The translations under genes were made by a program, and so were the position numbers. Positions 8,491 through 17,377 of a DNA stretch of 64,000 nt are shown piece by piece (position 1 is the first letter of the stretch; every line of letters begins with the position of its first letter). The DNA comes from Mesonia algae. Its GTDB lineage: Bacteria > Bacteroidota > Bacteroidia > Flavobacteriales > Flavobacteriaceae. The notes below the pieces were generated by a model. It worked only from the letters and a program-made list of their open reading frames with translations. It was not told the origin of the DNA and made no database searches. The stretch covers positions 1 through 64,000 of the forward strand of contig NZ_QKYV01000004.1 in NCBI RefSeq assembly GCF_003253545.1. The letters are read 5' to 3'.

Positions 8491-10314
8491 ATGGCTGAAG
8501 AAAAAAACACTCCTGAGGTAGAAGAAGTAGCAGGTATGGCTACCAAATCTCAACCAGCTCTTAGTGAGCAACAAGAAAATCCTGAAAAATTCTTATCAGA
8601 TTTTAACTGGCACAACTACGAAGAAGGAATTGATCCTATCGACGATGAAAAGCTAGAAGAGTTTGAGAAATTAGTAGCAGAAAACTTTGTAGATACTTTG
8701 GATGATGAAGTAGTAGAAGGTACGGTAATTAACATTACAGATCGTGATGCAATTATCGATATTAATGCAAAAAGTGAAGGGGTAATCTCTTTAAATGAAT
8801 TTCGCTACAATCCTAATTTAAAAGAAGGAGATAAAGTAGAGGTTCTTATTGATGTTCGTGAAGACTCAACAGGTCAATTAATACTTTCTCACCGTAAAGC
8901 TCGTGTAATCAAAGCTTGGGATCGCGTTAATGCAGCACACGAAGAAGGGACTATCGTTAACGGATTCGTTAAATGTCGTACTAAAGGTGGTATGATTGTA
9001 GACGTATTTGGTATCGAAGCTTTCTTACCAGGTTCTCAAATTGACGTGAAGCCAATTAGAGATTACGATGCTTACGTAAATAAAACAATGGAATTTAAAG
9101 TTGTGAAAATTAATCACGAATTTAAAAACGTTGTAGTTTCTCATAAAGCGCTTATTGAAGCAGATATAGAGGAGCAGAAAAAAGAAATTATTGGTCAATT
9201 AGAAAAAGGTCAAGTATTAGAAGGTACTGTGAAGAATATTACTTCTTACGGTGTGTTTGTTGATCTTGGTGGAGTTGACGGATTAGTTCATATTACAGAT
9301 CTTTCTTGGTCTAGAATCAACCATCCAAATGAGATTGTTGAGTTAGATCAGAAATTGAATGTTGTAATCTTAGACTTTGATGAGGCTAAAACAAGAATTC
9401 AATTAGGTCTTAAGCAATTAAGCAAACATCCTTGGGAAGCTTTAGATGAAAACTTAAAAGTTGGAGATAAAGTAAAAGGTAAAGTAGTTGTAATCGCAGA
9501 TTACGGTGCATTTATCGAAGTAGCTGAAGGTGTTGAAGGATTAATCCACGTTTCTGAAATGTCTTGGTCTACACACTTACGTTCGGCTCAAGATTTCGTT
9601 AATGTTGGAGATGAGGTAGAAGCGCAAATCTTAACTTTAGATAGAGAAGAGCGTAAAATGTCTCTTGGTATTAAGCAATTAACGCCAGACCCTTGGACAG
9701 ATATTACTACTAAATACCCAGTTGGTTCTCGTCACTCAGGTATCGTGAGAAACTTCACTAACTTTGGTGTATTCGTAGAATTAGAGGAAGGAATTGATGG
9801 TTTAATCTATATCTCAGACCTTTCTTGGACTAAGAAGATTAAGCACCCATCAGAATTCTGTAACGTAGGAGATAAATTAGACGTTGTAGTTCTTGAGTTA
9901 GATGTTGATGGACGTAAATTAAGTTTAGGTCACAAACAAACTGAAGATAATCCTTGGGATAAGTATGTAACTGAGTTCGCAGTAGGAACGAAGCATACGG
10001 CTACTATCGATGAGATGGTAGACAAAGGAGCTACAATCGAGTTTAATGAAGATATTACAGCATTCGTACCAACACGTCATTTAGAGAAAGAAGATGGATC
10101 TAAATTAGGTAAAGGAGACGAAGCAGAATTTATCATCATTGAATTCAATAAAGAATTTAAAAGAGTAGTTGCTTCTCATATGTCTATTCATAAAGAAGAA
10201 GAAGCTAAGATTGTAAAGCAAGCAGCAAAAAAATCTCAAGAGGAGAATAAACCGACTCTTGGTGATGCAAATGCAGACTTACAAGCTTTAAAAGATAGAA
10301 TGGAAGGAAAATAA
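8491..10314 (+). CDS. rpsA: 30S ribosomal protein S1
   Basis: 607 aa. Six S1 RNA-binding repeats can be read, for example EGTVINITDRDAIIDINAKSEG, EGTVKNITSYGVFVDLGGVDG, KGKVVVIADYGAFIEVAEGVEG and SGIVRNFTNFGVFVELEEGIDG. The interdomain signatures KQLSKHPWEAL, KQLTPDPWTDI and KQTEDNPWDKY recur in register. S1 binds mRNA at the 30S platform and supports initiation, which matters in Bacteroidota that lack Shine-Dalgarno sequences. The N-terminal acidic extension (~60 aa) is typical of the phylum. Confidence 0.97.
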   Translation: MAEEKNTPEVEEVAGMATKSQPALSEQQENPEKFLSDFNWHNYEEGIDPIDDEKLEEFEKLVAENFVDTLDDEVVEGTVINITDRDAIIDINAKSEGVISLNEFRYNPNLKEGDKVEVLIDVREDSTGQLILSHRKARVIKAWDRVNAAHEEGTIVNGFVKCRTKGGMIVDVFGIEAFLPGSQIDVKPIRDYDAYVNKTMEFKVVKINHEFKNVVVSHKALIEADIEEQKKEIIGQLEKGQVLEGTVKNITSYGVFVDLGGVDGLVHITDLSWSRINHPNEIVELDQKLNVVILDFDEAKTRIQLGLKQLSKHPWEALDENLKVGDKVKGKVVVIADYGAFIEVAEGVEGLIHVSEMSWSTHLRSAQDFVNVGDEVEAQILTLDREERKMSLGIKQLTPDPWTDITTKYPVGSRHSGIVRNFTNFGVFVELEEGIDGLIYISDLSWTKKIKHPSEFCNVGDKLDVVVLELDVDGRKLSLGHKQTEDNPWDKYVTEFAVGTKHTATIDEMVDKGATIEFNEDITAFVPTRHLEKEDGSKLGKGDEAEFIIIEFNKEFKRVVASHMSIHKEEEAKIVKQAAKKSQEENKPTLGDANADLQALKDRMEGK

Positions 10315-10342
10315 TTTTCTAACTATTTATTCTAATAAATTA

Positions 10343-10373
10343 AAAGCCTTCTCAATTAGAGAAGGCTTTTTTT
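10343..10373 (+). terminator. Rho-independent terminator after rpsA
   Basis: AAGCCTTCTC / GAGAAGGCTT stem with loop AATTA and a TTTTTTT run. Confidence 0.92.
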
Positions 10374-10581
10374 ATGGGAGAGAATAAGGTAATAGTATAA
10401 AGATTAGTGTAATTAATAATGTCTAAATTTTTCTTAATCAAACACTTACTGCACTGCTAATTTGACGAGTAATTTTCGATAGGCCGAACACTTTTTAATT
10501 TTTTTTTTCAATTATTAAAATAATGCAAATTTTTCTTAGAAAGAGAAGTGACCTACTTTTCATGAGCGTAGTAAAATCAAT

Positions 10582-10651
10582 AAAAAACTTAGCGGGGGAT
10601 GGGGAGGATAGCCTAGCGAAGCGGTTTGCTATCCGCAGGATAAAGTTTTTT
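10582..10651 (+). repeat. Type B structured element, copy 1
   Basis: Outer helix AAAAAACTT (10582-10590) / AAGTTTTTT (10643-10651). Inner helix GGATAGC (10606-10612) / GCTATCC (10628-10634). Loop CTAGCGAAGCGGTTT and 3' strand GCAGGATAAAG are the conserved parts. Confidence 0.8.
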
Positions 10652-10750
10652 TAGCTGATTTTCAAGTTCAGGAAAATTTAGCCTCATTAATATTCTTTTC
10701 TTTTGCATTGCCCAAAAGAAACAAACCCGACCGACCGGTACGGGCAGGAG

Positions 10751-10879
10751 TCTAGGCTGACGAAACTATTCTTAAATTTATCAACCGAGGTCTAAATTTT
10801 AGGAACTCCCTGCGGTTAAACAGCCTAAAATTTAACGACCATCGATTTTCAAATTTCACAGAATACCTTCGATATGTCA
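10751..10879 (+). repeat. Type A structured element, variant 1
   Basis: Outer helix TATTCT (10767-10772) / AGAATA (10860-10865). Middle helix GGTC (10789-10792) / GACC (10837-10840). Inner helix TAAATTTTAGG (10793-10803) / CCTAAAATTTA (10824-10834). Conserved loop AACTC...AAACAG. Confidence 0.8.
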
Positions 10880-11090
10880 CATCAAAATATACTTGAAAAT
10901 TTAGAAGTAAATTGATTATTTACATAGCTTAACGTCATGCTGAACCTGCCCGAATTAAATAATTCATTTAGGCGGGCTTGTTTCAGTATCTCATACAGTT
11001 TAGCGTCTTATCTTTGCTATTTCGAGCCGAGTCGAGAAATCTAATATCTTAAGTCCTACCTCTTATTTTATATTCTTGCATTTTACATAA

Positions 11091-11236
11091 AAGTTGACCT
11101 ATCTAAAAATATATTGAAAATCAAGGAAGCAGCGGTGGATAGAAAATGAAAAGCTGTTTGAGACTGACTGGTAAGGAGATTGAGTTCTTTTTATTTGTGG
11201 CTGGGGATTCCGTAGTATTTTCTTATAAATTTCTAT
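11091..11236 (-). repeat. Type A structured element, variant 4 (reversed)
   Basis: Inner helix AAATGAAAAG (11144-11153) / CTTTTTATTT (11187-11196, one G-T wobble). Outer helix of A-rich CTAAAAATATATTGAAAA with the strand near 11218-11233. Loop on the minus strand again reads AACTC...CTCAAACAG. Confidence 0.7.
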
Positions 11237-11446
11237 TGCATAAAAAAAGACCTCTTCAGATAAATCCTTAAAATTTTACTAGCGATTTCTGATAAGCCGA
11301 ATGCTTTCTAAGAATATTATATATTTATTAATAGAGCAACTTCTTATGTCTTAAGTCCTATGTCATACATCTTATCTCGTTAAACTAAACTTAAGTCTCT
11401 AATTCCGAAACAACAAAACTTCTTTGAAGTAGAATTATAGCAGCTC

Positions 11447-11462
11447 TTACGGGTTTCCGTAA
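11447..11462. promoter_or_regulatory. Palindromic operator TTACGG-N4-CCGTAA, site 1
   Basis: TTACGG-GTTT-CCGTAA, 68 nt before the start of the 213-aa membrane protein gene. The same 6+4+6 palindrome occurs at 19750, 34637 and 35383 at similar distances from other accessory genes. Confidence 0.65.
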
Positions 11463-11530
11463 TATTCTTATAAGACAGGATGGTATTTTAGCTGGGTATC
11501 ATAGTCTATATAATATGAAGCCAAAAAGAG

Positions 11531-12172
11531 GTGAAAAATATACATCAAATTAACATGTCTAGTGTAGCTGAAAAATATATTCAAGAAAGAGCATTACGTT
11601 TTTTAAAAGAATTTTATAAAGAAGAATATAATTTAGAAAATGTCCATACCCACCTCGAAGAAAGTGCTTGCCAACATCATGAAAACGATGATTTTCTTCA
11701 GTCTCATAAAAGGTATAAAGAAAGACTTAAATCAAAACCATCACATCCTTTCAATAACATTCGTAATTATTGGAAAGAAGCTAGGTTTGCCAACTTCGCT
11801 ATTTTCATCGCATTAATGGCGGGAGTATTATCGCTTTATTTTACGCAAGAAATGCTTTGGTATTATAGAGGCTTATTTTTTTGGACTAGCGTCCTCCTGA
11901 TATTTGGGTTAGTATTGGGAGGTCTCGCTGTCCTCACTTCAAGCTCTTATAAGTTTTTAGATTTTGCCATTCAGATCCATTTATACCCTACAGATGAAAA
12001 ATGGATAGCCATTTCAAAAGAAAGTTTAAACTTACCTTACAAACTAGGTTTATTAGCGTTCTATAAGCCGAGAGATTGTAAACGATTTTTACAAGCCTGT
12101 CAATCTAAGGAGGTAGGTGTATTGGTAATTTCAAAAAGAAAAACAAAAATTATCTATCGTCCAAAGTTTTAA
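11531..12172 (+). CDS. Orphan membrane protein with two transmembrane helices
   Basis: 213 aa from GTG at 11531, which follows AAAGAG; an internal ATG at 11555 is an alternative start. The N-terminal ~85 residues are charged and cytoplasmic-like (VAEKYIQERALRFLKEFYK). Helices are at ~88-106 (FANFAIFIALMAGVLSLYF) and ~112-138 (GLFFWTSVLLIFGLVLGGLAV). A basic C-terminal tail ends RKTKIIYRPKF. I do not recognise a family. It stands alone between two long repeat regions and has a TTACGG-N4-CCGTAA palindrome upstream, shared with the chaperone-kinase operon, so it may belong to the same regulon. Confidence 0.75.
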   Translation: MKNIHQINMSSVAEKYIQERALRFLKEFYKEEYNLENVHTHLEESACQHHENDDFLQSHKRYKERLKSKPSHPFNNIRNYWKEARFANFAIFIALMAGVLSLYFTQEMLWYYRGLFFWTSVLLIFGLVLGGLAVLTSSSYKFLDFAIQIHLYPTDEKWIAISKESLNLPYKLGLLAFYKPRDCKRFLQACQSKEVGVLVISKRKTKIIYRPKF

Positions 12173-12563
12173 ATCTTAAAGTTGAGGTGAAAACGAAATT
12201 TTTTTTGTTTACTAAAGCTTAGTAATAGGGTAGGTGTTGTTAGAAAGAAAAATGGATTTCCCAAACCGTTTAAAATTTGACGTTCATTTATTTTCAAACC
12301 TGCCAGACGAGCAGGCTGGTTTCACAGAATACTTTCGATATGCCACCTCATACTATATTTGAATACTTAGAATCAAATTGAGTATTTTACACAGCTTAAC
12401 GTCATGCTGAACCTGCCCGAATTAAATAATTCATTTAGGCGGGCTTGTTTCAGTATCTCATCCAGTTTAGTGTCCTATCCTTGTCATTTCGAAGAAGGCA
12501 CGACTGAGAAATCTTATTATTACTTCGTTTTATTTCGTAAGCATTCATTCATTGATTGTTCTC

Positions 12564-12590
12564 TTCTTTTTTGCATTGCCCAAAAAAGAA
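12564..12590. repeat. Short hairpin with conserved CATYGCC loop
   Basis: TTCTTTTTTG (12564-12573), loop CATTGCC, CAAAAAAGAA (12581-12590). The same loop with a different stem is found at 18944-18970. Confidence 0.7.
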
Positions 12591-12600
12591 CCAAAAAAGT

Positions 12601-12725
12601 CTAGGCTGACGAATCTTACTCTAAATTTATCGTTCGAGGTCTAAATTTTAAGAACTCACTTCGTTCAAACAGCTTAAAATTTTACGCCCTTTTCACTTTA
12701 AATTTCACGAGTAATTTCCGATAGG
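12601..12725 (+). repeat. Type A structured element, variant 2
   Basis: Outer helix TTACTC (12616-12621) / GAGTAA (12709-12714). Inner helix AAATTTTAAG (12643-12652) / CTTAAAATTT (12673-12682). Loop AACTCACTTCGTTCAAACAG. Confidence 0.8.
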
Positions 12726-12785
12726 CCCTATCAAACTATATTTGAATGCTTAGAATCAAATTGAGTAATTACACAGCTTAACGTC

Positions 12786-12806
12786 ATGCTGAACTCGATT
12801 CAGCAT
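12786..12806. repeat. ATGCTGA-type short hairpin, insert-free copy
   Basis: ATGCTGA / TCAGCAT with loop ACTCGAT. Copies at 10932 and 12402 carry a 32-nt GC-ended insert at the loop. Copies at 57514 (ATACTGA/TCAGTAT) and 47940 (ATGCTGC/GCAGCAT) have compensating stem changes. Confidence 0.7.
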
Positions 12807-13033
12807 CTCATCCAGGTGTATCGCATTTTCTTTAATCTTACTCATCTTTATTATTTTGAGCGAGTCAAGAACCAATCTTATATTCCTAAATACTAATCTA
12901 CCTTCTTGTCATTTCGAGCGGAGTCGAGAAATATATTTATTACTTCATTATATATTATAAACATTTATTGATGTTCTCTTCTTTTCCATCGCCGGAAAAA
13001 GAAGCAAACCCGCCTGACCGATACGGGCAGGAA

Positions 13034-13160
13034 TCTAGGCTGACGAAACTATTCTTAAATTTATCAACCGAGGTCTAAATTTTAGGAACTCCCTGCGGTC
13101 AAACAACCCAAAATTTTACGACCATCGATTTTCAAATTTCACAGAATACTTTCGATAGGC
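13034..13160 (+). repeat. Type A structured element, variant 1
   Basis: Same as the 10751 copy, but the 3' inner strand reads CCCAAAATTT, which leaves one mismatch in the stem. Preceded directly by a GC-rich palindrome (13009-13031). Confidence 0.75.
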
Positions 13161-13318
13161 CACGTCATACTATACTTGAATGTTTAGAGTTACATTGAGT
13201 ATCTCATCCTTGTCATTTCGAAGAAAGCACGACTGAGAAATCTTATTATAGCTTCATTTTATATTATAAACATTTATAGATGCTCTCTTCTTTTTCATTG
13301 CTAAAAAGAAGCAAAAAT

Positions 13319-13455
13319 CTAGGCTGACGAATTTTACTCTAAATTGTAGGTTTGCAAGCTAAATTTTAGGAACTCACCCGATTGCCATCGGTCTCAAACA
13401 GCCTAAAATTTTGCGCTTACTGCACTGCCAATTTTACGAGTAAATTTCGATATGC
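13319..13455 (+). repeat. Type A structured element, variant 3
   Basis: Outer helix TTTACTC (13333-13339) / GAGTAAA (13438-13444), extended by AAATTG / CAATTT. Middle helix AAGC (13356-13359) / GCTT (13415-13418). Inner helix AAATTTTAGG (13361-13370) / CCTAAAATTT (13402-13411). The loop is longer than in variant 1 but keeps AACTC and TCAAACAG. Confidence 0.75.
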
Positions 13456-13550
13456 CGAATGCTTTCTAAAAATATTATATATTTATTAATAGAGAGACTT
13501 CTAATATCTTAAATTCTACCTCTTATTTTGCATTCTTGTATCTTTCGTAA

Positions 13551-13695
13551 AAGTTGACCTATCTAAAAATATATTGAAAATCAAGGAAGCAGCGGTGGCT
13601 AGAAAATGAAAAGCTGTTTGAGACCGACTGGTAAGGAGGTTGAGTTCTTTTCATTTGTGGTTGCGGGTTCCGTAGTATTTTCTTATAAATTTTTA
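13551..13695 (-). repeat. Type A structured element, variant 4 (reversed)
   Basis: Inner helix AAATGAAAAG (13604-13613) / CTTTTCATTT (13647-13656), perfect 10 bp. Outer strands 13565-13580 and 13678-13694. Followed by a TCTTGAT...ATCAAGA hairpin that is also present beside the 56831 copy. Confidence 0.75.
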
Positions 13696-13960
13696 GTCAG
13701 TCTTGATCTTTTGCTTCGTTTTGTATCAAGATAAATCGATTTTAGAGATTCACGAATACTTAAGTAATAGTAAAGTGAATGAGTAAAATGAAGGAATCAT
13801 TAATGTAATTTCTATCTCACAAGTGAAAGTTCAACTTCCATTGGTATTTGATTTTTTTTAGCTCCTTGATTTTTATTTTTAATTGGTACTCGTGAATTTC
13901 CCACGTCAATTTGCATTGCCCAAAAAAGAACCAAACCCGCCCGACCGGTACGGGCAGGAA

Positions 13961-14088
13961 TCTAGGCTGACGAAACTATTCTTAAATTTATCAACCGAGG
14001 TCTAAATTTTAGGAACTCCCTGCGGTCAAACAGCCTAAAATTTTACGACCATCGATTTTCAAATTTCACAGAATACTTTCGATAGGCC
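13961..14088 (+). repeat. Type A structured element, variant 1
   Basis: Near-identical to the 10751 copy. Preceded by the GC-rich palindrome at 13936-13958 and followed within 100 nt by a type B element. Confidence 0.78.
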
Positions 14089-14184
14089 GAATGCTTTCTA
14101 AAATTTTTTTTCAATTATTAAAATAATGCAAATTTATCTTAGAAAGAGAATTGACCTACTTTTCATGAACGTAGTAAAATCAAG

Positions 14185-14254
14185 AAAAAACTTAGCGGGG
14201 GATGGGGAGGATAGCCTAGCGAAGCGGTTTGCTATCCGCAGGATAGAGTTTTTT
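14185..14254 (+). repeat. Type B structured element, copy 2
   Basis: Outer helix AAAAAACT / AGTTTTTT, inner helix GGATAGC (14209-14215) / GCTATCC (14231-14237), 3' strand GCAGGATAGAG. Confidence 0.8.
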
Positions 14255-14850
14255 AGCTGATTTTCAAGTTCAGGAAAATCAGTCTAGACTCCTGCCCGTA
14301 CCGGTCGGGCGGGTTTGTTACTTTTTGGGCAATGCAAAAAGTAAAATAGGTTTGATGTAATCTAGAATTTAATGAGGAAGTGTGAAGTTTAAGTTTCTGT
14401 ATTTAGATTAGGAAGGGTTGGACTGTAAATCTCAAACTTGTCATTTCGAAGAAGGTACGACTGAAAAATTTGTTTAAAGAGAGTTGGTGTTTTTATTGAA
14501 GTTAAAGATACTTCGACTCCGCTTTACTACGCTCAGTATGACAGTAATTTTTTGATTTCGTTATAATTGTTCTAAAAGTAATTTTGAGTTTTAAAATAAA
14601 AATTTTTACTGCCCTGCGTTTTGTTCTAGCTCAGGTTATTTGTCATTTCGGATAAGGTACGACTGAGAAATCTGTTTAAAAATGAGTTGAGCTTTTTTAT
14701 TAGAAACTGATTTATTAAGTAAGAGTATTTCTATTTTGAATGTATCATTTTACTTTTCCAATCGCTGGAAAAAACCTCTTCGGTGGAAGATGAACAAACT
14801 CCAGTAAAATAATAAAGGGTTTACTTTCTATAATCGGGAATCAAATTTCT

Positions 14851-15271
14851 TCCTTAATGAGAGGATAAAGGGCTATACATCCATACCCTTAAAATAAAAA
14901 TATAAATTTTCTTTAATAGAATCAACCCTAATCAACGCTCGATTATTAATTTAATAACGGAATGAAAAATCCATAAAAGGATAAAAATACACCTCATCTC
15001 CACCTTTACCCTATAGATACCCCATAGATAAGCCCTATCCAGTCCACACTAAGACCAGAGCGCTCACACGTCCTAACCACAATATTCCACGATATAGTGC
15101 GAGCATAGTGGAGTAAGGCTATGCGAGGTATTTATTGTAAAGGAATTAAAATAGGCAAGGCTAGTTGGTATTGTTGTATCTAAACCCTCTATCGTATCAA
15201 TAAACTCTAAGTCCTACTTCATCCGACAAGTTTTTATGATAGATATTTATTCCTATTTAATGAAAGCAACT
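14851..15271. other. Gene-free stretch between repeat region II and the 600-aa protein gene
   Basis: AT-rich, no convincing open frame and no copy of the repeat families. The 15010-15130 part is less AT-rich (CCCTATAGATACCCC and following) and may be decayed coding sequence, but I could not read a protein in it. Confidence 0.4.
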
Positions 15272-15283
15272 ATGATTTAAGTC
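15272..15283. promoter_or_regulatory. CRP/FNR-type box upstream of the 600-aa protein gene
   Basis: TGATTTAAGTCA has the TGA-N6-TCA geometry of FNR/CRP sites, ends 59 nt before the ATG, and differs by one base from the box in front of hemN. Confidence 0.6.
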
Positions 15284-15342
15284 AGTTTTTGTTAACATAG
15301 TAAATGTCATATTTGTAGCTGTTTAATTTTCAACATAAAAAG

Positions 15343-17145
15343 ATGAAATTATCTCAACCTATACATAGCTTTCATATTCCAGTCATGGGATTAGCCTTTA
15401 CGATAGACAGTCCGATTCGGGTTGCTCATTACGGAATTTCTTCAGTCATCTCCATTATTGACGATGAGCTTATGGAAAAAATGAATGCATTATACTCCAA
15501 AAAGTTCAACTTTCCTTATCAAGAAATATCAAAAAAAGAACAGGATTATCGCGCCAAGCGTATTACTTCTTATCTCAATTTAGTAGGGAAAATCGTAAAT
15601 TTTAAATTCTCAAAATTTAAAACAGAGCTTGCGGAAAATACTTCGGCTTTGAAAAAGTTGATCACTATTTTACCAAATCAGTCTAATTTTAAGGCTGGTC
15701 TTTCTAGTTTACTTGCAGAGAGCCCTACATCAAAGTCTACTATTGCAAGCTATTTAGAAAATCATCTTATACCTGGTGAAATCGATGTCAACATCATGAC
15801 CAAAGTAGATAAAGATAACTTTGCTAATCGGGAGCAATTACCTGTTGAGTTTAATGATGCCCATGCTTCATTACGTGGATTCGCTAATAGCAATCTAAGC
15901 TCTTCGGTAGTTCTTTCTGCAGGTATGAATCCCAGGTTATACAGTTATTTTGAAAAGTTCAGAGATTTTTTTCCAGATAGTAACGGACGTTTAAAAAAGA
16001 GAATTATCCTTAAAGTGAGTGACTATCGTTCGGCTATCATTCAGGGTAAATTCTTGGCGAAAAAAGGACTTTGGATTTCTGAATACAGAATTGAATCTGG
16101 GTTAAATTGTGGAGGTCATGCTTTTGCTACAGAGGGTTTTTTATTGGGACCAATTCTAGAAGAATTTAAAAATAAAAAGGAGGCGTTAATACAAGAAACG
16201 CACGCTCTTTTAGTAAAAGCTTTAGGACAAAAAGAATATCCAACCCCAATACATCATTTAGATTTAAAGATTACCGTGCAAGGAGGGGTAGGAACCGCCA
16301 CAGAACATAAATTTTTACAAGATAGCTATCAAGTAGATTCCGTAGGCTGGGGAACTCCGTTTTTATTGGTTCCAGAAGCAACTTCGGTAGACCCATATAC
16401 CCGTAATTTACTAGCCAAATCTAAGGAGCGTGATTTGTATTTAAGCAATATTTCACCTTTAGGCGTTCCATTTAATACCATAAAAGGGACCACCAACGAA
16501 TACCACAAACAAAAGCGTATAGACGCTAATAAAGCAGGAAGTTCGTGCCCTAAAAAATACCTTGCCTTAAGTAAAGAGTTCGGACCTGAAGGGGTTTGTA
16601 CCGCTTCAAAAAAATATCAGACAGAAAAATTACAAGATTTAGAAGCTAAGAAGGATAAGGTCTCTTCAAGCTGGTATGAGAAAGAAAAAGCTATCATCAA
16701 CGAAAAAGCATGTTTGTGTGTAGGTTTAGCCAACGCCTCTTATATGGAACATGAGATGGATATAAAAGGACAACAACAAGGGGTAGTGATTTGTCCGGGT
16801 CCTAATATTGCTTATTTTGATAAGAAGATATCCTTAGCGAAAATGATTCAACATATTTATGGCAATGATTCTGTTCTCGCACCCACGAATCGTTCTCATA
16901 TGTTTGTCAACGAATTAAAAATGTATATAAGCTACCTAAAAAATGAAATAAAAGATACTTCCGAAGACATTACGGCTAGACATATCAAGAAATGGCAAGC
17001 ATTTAAAAACAATCTGAGTTGTGGAATTGATTACTATCAACAATTATTTCAAACCCATATATCTTCAGAATACACCCATGTTCAAGAAGAATTGTTATTC
17101 TATAAAGAGCAACTCAAGGCTTTACCAATTCCTGTTTTAGTATAA
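15343..17145 (+). CDS. Unknown 600-aa protein with flavin-barrel-like motifs and clustered cysteines
   Basis: 600 aa, no signal peptide. I do not recognise a named family. Two segments resemble the FMN-binding half of nitronate monooxygenase/PfaD TIM barrels: LNCGGHAFATEGFLLGPI near residues 255-272 and VQGGVGTATEHKFLQ followed by VDSVGWGTPFLLVPEAT near 312-346. Cysteines then cluster: SSCPKKY, EGVCTASKKY, EKACLCVG and VVICPGPN, which would suit an iron-sulfur site. The gene lies upstream of hemN, and both are preceded by the same CRP/FNR-type palindrome, so anaerobic or microaerobic expression is likely. Flavin and cluster binding are inference. Confidence 0.8.
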   Translation: MKLSQPIHSFHIPVMGLAFTIDSPIRVAHYGISSVISIIDDELMEKMNALYSKKFNFPYQEISKKEQDYRAKRITSYLNLVGKIVNFKFSKFKTELAENTSALKKLITILPNQSNFKAGLSSLLAESPTSKSTIASYLENHLIPGEIDVNIMTKVDKDNFANREQLPVEFNDAHASLRGFANSNLSSSVVLSAGMNPRLYSYFEKFRDFFPDSNGRLKKRIILKVSDYRSAIIQGKFLAKKGLWISEYRIESGLNCGGHAFATEGFLLGPILEEFKNKKEALIQETHALLVKALGQKEYPTPIHHLDLKITVQGGVGTATEHKFLQDSYQVDSVGWGTPFLLVPEATSVDPYTRNLLAKSKERDLYLSNISPLGVPFNTIKGTTNEYHKQKRIDANKAGSSCPKKYLALSKEFGPEGVCTASKKYQTEKLQDLEAKKDKVSSSWYEKEKAIINEKACLCVGLANASYMEHEMDIKGQQQGVVICPGPNIAYFDKKISLAKMIQHIYGNDSVLAPTNRSHMFVNELKMYISYLKNEIKDTSEDITARHIKKWQAFKNNLSCGIDYYQQLFQTHISSEYTHVQEELLFYKEQLKALPIPVLV

Positions 17146-17308
17146 TTTTTTGATTATAAAGGTTATATTCTTAAGGTTTAAAATGTGTTATTTATAGCGT
17201 GTCTTACTCCTGAATTTTCAAATTATTTAATTAAAAAATATAATAAATTCGAATGCATGTTGGTAAGAGATATGAATCTTATAAGTCAGTAATGTTTGTT
17301 GGTAAAGC

Positions 17309-17320
17309 TGACTTAAGTCA
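17309..17320. promoter_or_regulatory. CRP/FNR-type box upstream of hemN
   Basis: TGACTTAAGTCA is a perfect 12-bp palindrome with TGA-N6-TCA geometry, ending 57 nt before the hemN ATG. Confidence 0.7.
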
Positions 17321-17377
17321 TAAAATACCATGCCTCTACGTACTAGATTTGCCACTCAATAACATATATGGGTTGAT

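Larger units (their letters stand above)
10375..11446. repeat. Repeat region I: mosaic of hairpin elements, no genes
   Basis: Gene-free. In order: a type B element (10582-10651), a GCATTGCCC-loop hairpin near 10695-10720, a GC-rich palindrome insert (10726-10748), a type A element (10751-10879), an ATGCTGA-type hairpin carrying a 32-nt GC-ended insert (10945-10976), and a reversed type A element (11091-11236). Short open frames here are by-products of the repeats. Confidence 0.85.
12173..14850. repeat. Repeat region II: dense mosaic of hairpin elements
   Basis: Gene-free. Contains half a type A element (12258-12345) with an insert at 12299-12319, an ATGCTGA hairpin with insert (12412-12443), a CATTGCC-loop hairpin (12564-12590), four whole type A elements and one reversed one, one type B element, GC-rich palindromes at 13009-13031, 13936-13958 and 14291-14313, and several TCATTTCGA...GAGAAATC units (12481, 12907, 13207, 14446, 14641). 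Confidence 0.85.

Noticed and set aside
12404-12604. 66-aa frame; likewise frames at 18821, 19229, 28198, 28735 and 63163
   Set aside because: Composed of ATGCTGA, TCATTTCGA and type A repeat sequence; translation follows the repeats.
10375-15271. Insertion sequences or phage remnants as the source of the repeats
   Set aside because: No transposase, integrase or phage reading frame, even broken, could be read in any repeat region; the sequence is short hairpin modules only.
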